A stretch of 6,784 nt of DNA from Acidobacteriota bacterium (GCA_021780055.1 JAJXZM010000231.1:1-6784), one strand, 5' to 3'. Counted from the stretch's first letter, positions 1 through 6,201 are shown. Translations and numbers: made by a program. The notes: a model not told the origin generated them from the sequence alone.

Positions 1-519
1 GAAAAAATCGAGCCCGCACTGGGCGACCATATTTTTTCCACCAGCGGCGAGACCCTTGAGGAAATCGTGGGAATGTACCTGGTGATGAAACAGAAGACGC
101 TGGCCACCGCTGAAAGCTGCACCGGCGGCCTGCTGAGCGAGCGGATCACGCGCGTCCCCGGGAGCTCTGAATATTACCTGGGCGGCGCCATCTGCTACAG
201 CAATGAACTCAAGACACGGTTTGCAGGGGTATCCCCCAAATTGCTGGAAACTTACGGCGCCGTTTCAAAGCCGGTCGCGCAGGCGCTGGCGGAGGGGATC
301 CGGCGGAAGGTGCAAGCTTCTATCGGCGTCGGCATCACGGGAATCGCCGGACCCGGCGGCGGCACGGACGAAAAACCGGTTGGCATGGTCTTCATCGCCG
401 TGGCCGATGAGCGCGGTACGGAAGTCCGCGAATTCCGTTTTCCCGGCGATCGCGAGCGCATCCGGTTGCTCTCATCCCAGTTTGCGCTGGAAATGCTTCG
501 GCGACGAATCAGAAACTAG
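1..519 (+). CDS. cinA: CinA, C-terminal part (NMN deamidase domain), 5' truncated
   Basis: The reading frame is open from the first base and gives 172 residues ending at TAG 517-519. They match the C-terminal domain of CinA (the PncC family), which hydrolyses nicotinamide mononucleotide to nicotinic acid mononucleotide in pyridine nucleotide recycling in the cytosol. Visible motifs, numbered from the window edge, are TAESCTGG (36-43, with the family's catalytic Ser at 39), YSNELK (66-71, conserved Tyr and Lys) and GPGGGTDEKPVG (117-128). The first ~24 residues, with the LEEIVG stretch, look like the linker that precedes this domain in full-length CinA (about 410-420 residues). The MoCF-like N-terminal domain is therefore expected upstream, outside the window, and the GTG at 67 is not taken as a start. 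A stand-alone PncC is less likely. thpR begins 9 nt after the stop, which suggests co-transcription. Confidence 0.93.
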   Translation, partial: EKIEPALGDHIFSTSGETLEEIVGMYLVMKQKTLATAESCTGGLLSERITRVPGSSEYYLGGAICYSNELKTRFAGVSPKLLETYGAVSKPVAQALAEGIRRKVQASIGVGITGIAGPGGGTDEKPVGMVFIAVADERGTEVREFRFPGDRERIRLLSSQFALEMLRRRIRN

Positions 520-522
520 AAT
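517..522 (+). promoter_or_regulatory. Candidate -10 box (TAGAAT) immediately upstream of thpR
   Basis: TAGAAT matches the sigma-70 -10 consensus at 5 of 6 positions, overlaps the cinA stop codon and ends 6 nt before the thpR ATG at 529. No Shine-Dalgarno sequence lies in between. If active, it would start transcription at or next to the ATG and give a leaderless mRNA. No good -35 hexamer is seen about 17 nt upstream (tgcttc at 494-499 is poor), so confidence is low. The simpler alternative is that thpR is only read through from cinA. Confidence 0.28.
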
Positions 523-528
523 CTGAAT

Positions 529-1074
529 ATGAGGTCCTTCATCGCCATCGAATTGCCCGGATCCATCCGCGAAGCCCTGGCACGCGAACAGGCACGGTTC
601 CGCCAGCTCTCTTCCGACGCCCGCTGGACTCGCCCGGAAGGCATCCATCTGACGCTGAAGTTTCTGGGTGATATTCCCGCCGAGCAGGAAGCGCAGGTGA
701 GAGAAGCGCTCGGCAGGATCGGACCGTTTGCGAAATTCACAGTCAGCGTCAAAGGCTTTGGTTTCTTCCCGGACGCAAAGCGGCCGCGCGTTTTTTGGGC
801 CGGTCTTGACGCGCCGCCCGGACTGGCACGGCTGGCAGAACAGGTTGAAAATGCCGTAGGGCCTCTGGGATTTCCGAAAGAAAATCGTTCCTTCCAGCCT
901 CACCTGACACTTGCAAGGTTCAAAATTCCCCGCCCTCAGCCGAAACTCGCGGCCGTTCTGGCTGCGTCGGGCGCTTCTGATCTCGGGACTTTTGAGGTCT
1001 CGGAATTCTTCCTGTGGGAGAGCAGATTGTTGCCCGGCGGCGCCGAGTACCGCAAGGTCGCTCGTTTCCCTTAA
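529..1074 (+). CDS. thpR: RNA 2',3'-cyclic phosphodiesterase (2'-5' RNA ligase family)
   Basis: This 181-residue protein has the usual length of the ThpR/LigT family of the 2H phosphoesterase superfamily. Members hydrolyse RNA 2',3'-cyclic phosphates to 2'-phosphate ends, and some can join tRNA halves through 2'-5' bonds in vitro. Both catalytic HxTx signatures are present: HLTL at 40-43 (His40, Thr42) and HLTL at 125-128 (His125, Thr127). The N-terminus MRSFIAIELP and the segment LKFLGD after the first motif are typical of the family. The second HLTL is preceded by SFQP, and the C-terminal part holds the LWESRL...Y.K pattern common in the group. ATG 529 is chosen because the family signature starts directly at it. 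No Shine-Dalgarno sequence is seen, but a -10-like box lies just upstream. The cytosolic product is probably co-expressed with cinA. The cellular substrate of the family is still uncertain. Confidence 0.92.
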   Translation: MRSFIAIELPGSIREALAREQARFRQLSSDARWTRPEGIHLTLKFLGDIPAEQEAQVREALGRIGPFAKFTVSVKGFGFFPDAKRPRVFWAGLDAPPGLARLAEQVENAVGPLGFPKENRSFQPHLTLARFKIPRPQPKLAAVLAASGASDLGTFEVSEFFLWESRLLPGGAEYRKVARFP

Positions 1075-1263
1075 CCACCCCTGGAACAGAAGAACAATCC
1101 TCCCCAACTACTCAGTTCTCCGGCCGGAAGACACATAAAACCCAAAAGAGACGGGCAAAAGCTCCTGAGAACAGGAAAACCGCATGGTCCGAAAGTACTA
1201 TGCGTTCCCCGCCCGCCATCTCTAAAGTCTTGCTGGTTTCCAACCGAAATCTACGAAGGTAAA
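1075..1263 (+). promoter_or_regulatory. Spacer/leader with a possible three-way-junction RNA fold
   Basis: No gene is seen in this 189-nt spacer. Hand folding shows a closing stem CGGGC/GCCCG (1152-1156 with 1211-1215). It encloses two hairpins: TCCTG/CAGGA with loop AGAA (1163-1176), and an 8-pair stem 1181-1188 with 1197-1204 (one G-U) around the loop CCGAAAGT. The joining segments are A-rich (aaaagc, aaac). A short GGTT/AACC hairpin (1235-1245) sits just before the ribosome binding site. The arrangement would suit a regulatory leader of the HD-GYP gene, but it matches no riboswitch consensus I can recall. A perfect 10-bp palindrome, TCCGGCCGGA, is at 1119-1128. No confident promoter or terminator was found. 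Confidence 0.27.
1255..1259 (+). promoter_or_regulatory. Ribosome binding site fixing the GTG start of the HD-GYP gene
   Basis: GAAGG lies 4 nt before GTG 1264 and 19 nt before the alternative ATG 1279, which has no purine-rich sequence near it. The spacing is slightly short but clearly favours GTG 1264. Confidence 0.55.
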
Positions 1264-3066
1264 GTGAGCGCAGCGCCAATGAGACCAGCCCGTCCCAGGC
1301 GATTGAAAATCCAGTATATCCTGCTGCTGATCCTCGTCAGCACCAGCGTCCTGCCTCTGTGGTTTTTCGGTTCTCGGATGGTCAGCATGAACAAAGGGCG
1401 GCTGGAGACGCAGGAGAAAATCCTTCAGACGACGCTCTCCAAATCTCTGGCCCAGCAGATTCAACTCTACATGGAAAACGTGCGCCAGCAGGTAAAGGAA
1501 CTGTTTGACGCCGTAACTCCGTTGGCTGCTCAGGTCCGTAACTCGGCTTATGAAGACGATCCTCGGCTGGAAAACGCTCTGGAGGATTCCCTGGCCGACC
1601 AGCCAAGCGTGATTTACGTGACCGTTCTGAACGCTGAGGCGCGCGGGCGCGGAGCCCAAGCCACCCAGGCCAGCGGATTCAATGCAGGTTCGGACACCTT
1701 TGTCCGCAAAACGCTGGAGGCGGCTTTTCTCGCGGCCCGCCAGGGACAACGGTATGAGAGCAATCCGCTGACGACCGTTGGCCCGCGCGGCAGCGAACTG
1801 GTAATGGTATTCACCGAACCCATCCAGCGAAAGGATGCCTTTTTTGGCATGATCGCGGCCGTTGTGACCCTGCGGCCGCTGGGCGACGAACTTGCTGAAT
1901 CCAGAAGGCTGGGCCTGGAAGCCTACATTGTGGACAATTCCGGCCGTACGGTGGCTTCAAACAATCCCGACCAGAACGTCGCGGGCATTGACATGGTCAG
2001 CGATCCCATAGTGCAGAAGTTCCTGGCGTGGCGCGGCCGCGCTCATCTGACGGAAACCTCGGAATACAATCTGGTCCGCAACGGCAGCATGATTCCCATG
2101 CTGGGAACGTATTCACCCACGCTCAATGGACGCTGGGGCGTGATCCTCCAGAAGAAAAAAAGCGATGCCTTTATGACCGCCACCGAAATGCGAGACGCAA
2201 CAATCCGGCTCGGGTTGCTCGTGATGGTCATCAGCCTGATTGTGGCAGTCTTTGCCTCCAAGTCGATCACGCGGCCCATCGACCATCTCGCGCGCACGGC
2301 CCGGGCCATTGCCGGCAGGGATTTCAGCGTCCGAGCCAATGTTCGCAACCGCACCGAAATCGGTGAACTTGCGCAGGGTTTCAACATCATGGCGGAAGAC
2401 ATCCAGCAATACATCAGCGATTTAAAGCGGGTCTCCGAAGAAAATCGCCAACTCTTTATCGACTCCATTGAAATGGTTGCGGCTGCGGTTGATGCCAAGG
2501 ACCCTTATACCAAAGGTCACTCGGCCCGGGTTTCACAATACTCGGTGCTGCTGGCCCGTGAAATCGGGCTGGACGAGCAGGAAATTGAGCGCGTACGCGC
2601 CTCTGCCACCCTGCATGACGTAGGCAAAATCGGCGTAGACGATCACGTCCTGAAGAAGCCCGGCGTGCTGACAGATGAAGAATTCGAACTGATGAAGCGC
2701 CACACCATCATCGGATTTGAAATCGTTCGCCAGGTGCAGCAGCTTGCCGACACGCTTCCCGGAATCCGCTGGCACCACGAGTCGCTCGACGGTTCGGGTT
2801 ACCCGGACGGCATTCAGGGGGACGAAATCCCTCTGCTGGTCAGGATCATCGCAGTTGCGGACACCTTTGATGCCATCACAACGGACCGTCCCTACCAGTC
2901 CGGGCGCGACTTTCCCTCAGCGCTCGAAATCCTGAAGAAACATGCCGGCACCCGCTACGATCCCATCGTGGTGGACGCGTTGCACTCGGTTTACGACAAG
3001 GGATACCTGCGGAAATTTGAAATCATGCACCGCGCGCCGGCGCCGGTCCTCCAGATCACTTCCTGA
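1264..3066 (+). CDS. Membrane receptor c-di-GMP phosphodiesterase: double Cache - HAMP - HD-GYP
   Basis: This 600-residue signalling protein is predicted to hydrolyse cyclic di-GMP at the inner membrane in response to an extracytoplasmic ligand. A basic N-tail is followed by membrane segment 1 (about 18-35). Residues ~37-313 form a periplasmic sensor of double-Cache size, with YIVDNSGRTVASN (221-233) and RWGVILQ (290-296) typical of the membrane-proximal Cache fold. Membrane segment 2 (~316-331) leads into a HAMP linker (~332-383, TRPI at 336-339). The HD-GYP domain (~396-585) is complete. It has KGHS (His419), HDVGK (His451-Asp452, Lys455), His480, HHESLDGSGYP (504-514, the defining HHExxDGxGYP motif) and Asp533. 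All expected metal ligands are present, so it should be active. There is no GGDEF domain. GTG 1264 is supported by GAAGG upstream. ftsY follows after 32 nt. The ligand cannot be read from the sequence. Confidence 0.95.
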   Translation: MSAAPMRPARPRRLKIQYILLLILVSTSVLPLWFFGSRMVSMNKGRLETQEKILQTTLSKSLAQQIQLYMENVRQQVKELFDAVTPLAAQVRNSAYEDDPRLENALEDSLADQPSVIYVTVLNAEARGRGAQATQASGFNAGSDTFVRKTLEAAFLAARQGQRYESNPLTTVGPRGSELVMVFTEPIQRKDAFFGMIAAVVTLRPLGDELAESRRLGLEAYIVDNSGRTVASNNPDQNVAGIDMVSDPIVQKFLAWRGRAHLTETSEYNLVRNGSMIPMLGTYSPTLNGRWGVILQKKKSDAFMTATEMRDATIRLGLLVMVISLIVAVFASKSITRPIDHLARTARAIAGRDFSVRANVRNRTEIGELAQGFNIMAEDIQQYISDLKRVSEENRQLFIDSIEMVAAAVDAKDPYTKGHSARVSQYSVLLAREIGLDEQEIERVRASATLHDVGKIGVDDHVLKKPGVLTDEEFELMKRHTIIGFEIVRQVQQLADTLPGIRWHHESLDGSGYPDGIQGDEIPLLVRIIAVADTFDAITTDRPYQSGRDFPSALEILKKHAGTRYDPIVVDALHSVYDKGYLRKFEIMHRAPAPVLQITS

Positions 3067-3090
3067 CCTTGCCCTCATTTGCGCTACAAT
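3063..3090 (+). promoter_or_regulatory. Candidate promoter giving a near-leaderless ftsY mRNA
   Basis: A -10 box, TACAAT (3085-3090, 5 of 6 to consensus), lies 16 nt downstream of a -35-like CTGACC (3063-3068, 4 of 6), which overlaps the stop codon of the HD-GYP gene. The -10 box ends 8 nt before ATG 3099, so the predicted start of transcription (about 3096-3099) coincides with the start codon. No Shine-Dalgarno sequence occurs between them. This would give ftsY its own promoter, independent of the HD-GYP gene. Confidence 0.38.
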
Positions 3091-3098
3091 AAAACTCC

Positions 3099-4070
3099 AT
3101 GGTGCAAACTCTATTCGGCCCACAGGAACAGAAAACAAGTCTCTTCAGCCGCCTGAAGCAGGCAGTTTCTTCAACCAAAAGCCAGCTGGTGGAACGTCTC
3201 GACCAGGTGACGGAAGGCAGGCAGGCCATCGATCCGGCGCTGCTGGATGATCTGGAAGCCACTCTGATCATGGCCGACCTGGGTGTGAAGACTTCCAGCC
3301 AGATTATGGATGGCCTGCGTGACCGGACCAGCCGCGGAAAGCTGCAGGACGCGAAGGAAATCCGGGCCGTAGTGGAGCAGGAAATTCTCAAGGTGCTGGA
3401 ACACCCCGGAAACAGTACGGGCCATCGGCCTGCACCCCAAAGGCCGCCGGAGGGCCATCCTGAAGTCATTCTGGTGGTTGGGGTGAATGGTGTAGGAAAA
3501 ACAACCAGCATCGCCAAGCTAGCCCGCTACTACCAGGAACAGAATCGGAAGCCGCTGCTTGTGGCCGCAGACACGTTTCGCGCGGCGGCAATAGAACAGC
3601 TCGACGTGTGGGCATCGCGCCTGGGAATGGAAGTTGTCAAACAGAGGGCTGGCTCTGATCCCGCCGCCGTCATTTTCGATGGTTTGAAAGCCGCGAAGTC
3701 GCGCAACTTTGATCCCGTCATTGTGGATACCGCCGGACGCCTGCACACCAAGCACAACCTGATGACGGAACTCAGCAAGATGTGCCGCATCGCTTCGCGC
3801 GAAGTTCCCGGTGCTCCGCACCAGGTCCTGCTGGTAATTGACGCCACGACAGGCCAGAACGGGCTGTCCCAGGCGCGCCAGTTCATAGAGCACTCGGGCG
3901 CAACCGGAATCATCCTGACTAAACTTGATGGAACTGCCAAGGGAGGCGTGGTTGTCGCCATCGCTCGTGAACTGGGCTTGCCTATCCAGTTTGTAGGCAT
4001 CGGGGAAAAGATCGATGATTTGATTCCCTTCAATCCCCGCGACTTTGTGGCCTCCCTGTTTGGAGCATGA
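3099..4070 (+). CDS. ftsY: Signal recognition particle receptor FtsY
   Basis: This 323-residue SRP GTPase docks Ffh-ribosome complexes at the inner membrane for co-translational insertion of membrane proteins. The N-terminal helix SLFSRLKQAV (14-23) resembles the conserved amphipathic lipid-binding helix before the N domain (~14-100). A variable, Pro-rich linker (~102-121) precedes the G domain. GTPase motifs are all intact: P-loop GVNGVGKTT (128-136), DTFRAAA (158-164), DTAGR (210-214), TKLDGTAKGG (274-283) and the closing GIGEKIDDL (300-308) with DF at 315-316. The C-terminus lacks an M domain, which excludes Ffh. The long acidic A domain of E. coli FtsY is absent, as in many bacteria, giving a short NG-type receptor. 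ATG 3099 is chosen because the conserved region begins soon after it. No ribosome binding site is visible, but a promoter-like element abuts the ATG. Confidence 0.97.
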   Translation: MVQTLFGPQEQKTSLFSRLKQAVSSTKSQLVERLDQVTEGRQAIDPALLDDLEATLIMADLGVKTSSQIMDGLRDRTSRGKLQDAKEIRAVVEQEILKVLEHPGNSTGHRPAPQRPPEGHPEVILVVGVNGVGKTTSIAKLARYYQEQNRKPLLVAADTFRAAAIEQLDVWASRLGMEVVKQRAGSDPAAVIFDGLKAAKSRNFDPVIVDTAGRLHTKHNLMTELSKMCRIASREVPGAPHQVLLVIDATTGQNGLSQARQFIEHSGATGIILTKLDGTAKGGVVVAIARELGLPIQFVGIGEKIDDLIPFNPRDFVASLFGA

Positions 4071-4287
4071 CAGGGAACTCTGTTGTTCAAAGCAGGACGC
4101 TGCCGGAGCCACGAACACCGGCCCTCACACCGTTGCCATTGAAAGACGTCGCCAAATCTACACCACAAATCGTCCCAATATCTGCTTGAAAAGCAAAACC
4201 GTCCCACCGATTCACCGCAACTCCGGTGCAACTTGAGCGGCTTCTCGACATCTTCTCGTATCGGATATCTAACAATTCCGTGGGGGA

Positions 4288-4314
4288 TATTCACAGTCGG
4301 AATGAGGTATTCAC
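4288..4314. repeat. Direct repeat TATTCAC, two copies 20 bp apart
   Basis: Copies lie at 4288-4294 and 4308-4314, each preceded by G/A-rich sequence (GGGGA, GAGG). The 20-bp period is close to two helical turns, as in paired binding sites for a dimeric regulator on one DNA face. It sits about 250 bp upstream of the sigma-54 activator gene. The repeat is short and could be chance. Confidence 0.25.
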
Positions 4315-4547
4315 CTGATTGCGAGATTAACAAGCTGACCATAAGGTTGGTGTGAAGCGCGCAAAACAGCTCAGGAGTTCGGAGGGTAGATCTCAGGCTA
4401 TTGCCTGGCACGCTCGAACCGACTCAAAGTTGCAACGAACCTGACAGATCCGGCACATAGGCTCCCGCTCAGATCCACAGTTGTGACAAATCACTCTCGA
4501 CCGTAACTCAAGCCAGAGTTGACGAGCACCTCGCCGGCTTTTGCCAA

Positions 4548-4554
4548 AGGGGAG
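4548..4554 (+). promoter_or_regulatory. Ribosome binding site fixing the ATG start of the sigma-54 activator gene
   Basis: AGGGGAG lies 6 nt before ATG 4561. The in-frame TTG at 4519 would add 14 residues (ending FAKGERS) that lie outside the receiver-like fold, and it has no ribosome binding site of its own. Confidence 0.75.
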
Positions 4555-4560
4555 CGCAGC

Positions 4561-5973
4561 ATGAAAGAAGAAACGATCAGAGTCTGGTTCTACAGCCGGG
4601 ACAAAAGCTTCGCCGAAGTTCTTGCCCGTGCTCTGGGACCCGGATATGAATTCTGCCATGCCAGCGCCAGGGACGTTGACGCGATCCTTCTGGATGCGTC
4701 CTCCGCCGGTCCCGACGAATGCGACGACCTCCTGCGGTCAATGAGGGCCCAGCTGAAATCTTCACAGGTGCAGCCCCCGATTCTCGCAATGGTCCATGAC
4801 GAAGAGCAGGAGACTGTCCACGCGCTGACCGAAAACGGCGTTTACGAGACACTGGCCAGCCCGCCCGATATCCGAGAGCTTCGCCTCGTGCTGCGCCGCG
4901 CGCACCGTTATCATCGGATTGAAGTCGATCTGGCACAATCGCGGTCCAGACAGCAGGCACCGGGGCAACTGGGCGACCTGATTGGCTGCTCGGACAGCAT
5001 TCAGCAGGTTTTTGAAATGGCCCGCAAAGTGGCAACTTGCGACGTCAGCGTCCTGATCCTGGGCGAAACCGGGACGGGGAAGGAATTGCTGGCGCGAGCC
5101 ATCCATCGCCTGAGCCAGCGCACCGATGGACCGTTTGTCCCGTTCTCCTGCGCCAACCTCCCCGAACCACTGATCGATGACGAACTCTTCGGCCATGAAA
5201 AGGGAGCTTTTACCGGAGCCGTCGGCGTGCGCCGCGGTCGCTTTGAAGTTGCCGACCAGGGGACCGTGTTCCTGGATGAAATTGGCGACCTGGCGCCGGA
5301 CCTGCAGGCAAAACTACTTCGAGTCTTGCAGGAACGGTCGTTCGAGCGTCTGGGTAGCAACACTCCGCTGAACACCGATGTGCGCGTTCTTTGCGCGACC
5401 CATCAGGACCTGGAAGAAATGGTCCAGGACGGGAGTTTCCGAATGGACCTCTACTTCCGCCTGAATGTTGTCCAGCTTCGAATTCCCCCGCTTCGGGAGC
5501 GCAGGGAAGACATCCCTTTGTTGACACAGCAATTCCTTCGAAATTACGCCAAACAGTTCGGCAAACCGGCGAAAAGGGTCTCTGAAGCTGCGATGCGCGC
5601 TCTGGAAGAATTCTCCTGGCCCGGGAACGTGCGGGAACTGGAAAACGTCGTGCAACGCGCGGTCGTCCTGTCCGAGGGAAAGACCGTCGAACTCTCGCAC
5701 CTGCCTGAGAAAATCCACAACGGCATCGCCCAACCTCCGGCGGCGTCCCAATACGAGGAAGCAGTTCAGGAATTCAAACGCCGCCTGGTGCTCAGGGCGT
5801 TGCGCGACTGCAAAGGCAACCGGACTGAGGCCGCCCGTCTGATGGGTGTCACACGAGGGTGCCTCCATCGCCTGCTCAATCAGTTGAGCGCTCACGCAAG
5901 TACAGAGAATCATGTGCCAGCCGAAAAACGCAGCGAGATGGACGAATTACCCGCTATTCCCGAACAACAATAG
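4561..5973 (+). CDS. Sigma-54-dependent transcription activator (pseudo-receiver - AAA+ - Fis HTH)
   Basis: This 470-residue NtrC-family protein is predicted to open sigma-54 promoters by ATP hydrolysis. Residues ~4-120 have the length and hydrophobic pattern of a response-regulator receiver. Asp45 (AILLD) aligns with the phosphoacceptor, but the acidic pair is replaced (SRD 12-14), the Thr/Ser switch is Val78 and the conserved Lys is Ser100, so ordinary phosphorylation is doubtful. The AAA+ domain (~137-365) is complete. It has Walker A GETGTGKE (168-175), the sigma-54-contacting loop GAFTGA (215-220), Walker B FLDEIG (237-242), ATH sensor (279-281), arginines in FRMDLYFR (293-300) and sensor II WPGNVREL (353-360). 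The Fis-type helix-turn-helix is at ~405-443 (NRTEAARLMGVTRGCL). A polar 27-residue tail follows. No kinase gene is adjacent. The AAA+ part resembles FleQ, among others, but orthology cannot be claimed. Confidence 0.95.
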   Translation: MKEETIRVWFYSRDKSFAEVLARALGPGYEFCHASARDVDAILLDASSAGPDECDDLLRSMRAQLKSSQVQPPILAMVHDEEQETVHALTENGVYETLASPPDIRELRLVLRRAHRYHRIEVDLAQSRSRQQAPGQLGDLIGCSDSIQQVFEMARKVATCDVSVLILGETGTGKELLARAIHRLSQRTDGPFVPFSCANLPEPLIDDELFGHEKGAFTGAVGVRRGRFEVADQGTVFLDEIGDLAPDLQAKLLRVLQERSFERLGSNTPLNTDVRVLCATHQDLEEMVQDGSFRMDLYFRLNVVQLRIPPLRERREDIPLLTQQFLRNYAKQFGKPAKRVSEAAMRALEEFSWPGNVRELENVVQRAVVLSEGKTVELSHLPEKIHNGIAQPPAASQYEEAVQEFKRRLVLRALRDCKGNRTEAARLMGVTRGCLHRLLNQLSAHASTENHVPAEKRSEMDELPAIPEQQ

Positions 5974-6027
5974 GCTTCCACGCTGCGCCACCAGCCTGCC
6001 ATCATTGGAAGCTTGTAAGGGCGCAAC

Positions 6028-6144
6028 ATGGAAGATCCACGGGGCCAACAAGATACACGCCTCCAACAACTCTTGAGTCCCGTCCCGGGAAAGAACTGCA
6101 ACCCGGACATCCGAAACGGTCAACCCTGTTCGACATTGATTTAA
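6028..6144 (+). CDS. Candidate small protein, 38 residues, unknown function
   Basis: ATG 6028 has a reasonable Shine-Dalgarno sequence, AAGGG (6017-6021), 6 nt upstream, and the frame ends at TAA 6142-6144. The product is polar and rich in Gln, Pro, Asn and Asp, with two Cys (24 and 34), no membrane segment and no motif I recognise. Starts with a good ribosome binding site followed by ~38 open codons arise by chance fairly often in GC-rich DNA, and the codon third positions are not strongly biased. This is a weak candidate. A non-coding leader or plain spacer is the alternative. Confidence 0.18.
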   Translation: MEDPRGQQDTRLQQLLSPVPGKNCNPDIRNGQPCSTLI

Positions 6145-6201
6145 CAGTCCCAAAGTGCAACCCAATGCCCGTGGCGAGAATCCAATACGGTAAGGATCGC
6201 C

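Larger units (their letters stand above)
4071..4560 (+). other. 490-nt gene-poor gap between ftsY and the sigma-54 activator gene
   Basis: I find no convincing + strand gene, RNA gene or strong promoter here. Small hairpins are possible at 4102-4122 (GCCGG/CCGGC, 11-nt loop), 4183-4195 (TGCTT-GAA-AAGCA) and 4213-4228 (CACCG/CGGTG). None has a following T-run, so no intrinsic terminator for ftsY can be called. The segment contains a spaced 7-bp direct repeat (4288-4314). On the - strand there is a Cys-rich 33-codon frame (4393-4494) that I do not call as a gene. The last 15 bases carry the ribosome binding site of the next gene. The size would allow an untranslated leader, a small RNA or an upstream control region. 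Confidence 0.6.

Noticed and set aside
1119..1128. Palindrome TCCGGCCGGA upstream of the HD-GYP gene
   Set aside because: It is GC-rich, has no T-tract for a terminator and no second copy. It is probably composition-driven.
1141..1215. Known riboswitch in the HD-GYP leader (c-di-GMP-I, TPP because of CTGAGA, or guanidine-I because of GGTCCGA)
   Set aside because: Each shares only one short string with the consensus. The other conserved blocks and their order are absent.
4347..4363. GG-N10-GC spacing (TTGG...GCGCA) suggesting a sigma-54 promoter
   Set aside because: Only the invariant dinucleotides match. The CAC and TT parts of the consensus are missing, and GG-N10-GC alone occurs by chance about once per 256 nt.
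3530..4411. A 293-codon open frame on the - strand across ftsY and the following gap
   Set aside because: Two thirds lie antisense to an unmistakable ftsY. The remainder shows no recognisable domain and no ribosome binding site at its GTG. Long antisense frames are common opposite GC-rich genes.
4519..4560. TTG start that would lengthen the sigma-54 activator by 14 residues
   Set aside because: ATG 4561 has AGGGGAG at 6-nt spacing, and the added residues are not part of the receiver-like fold.
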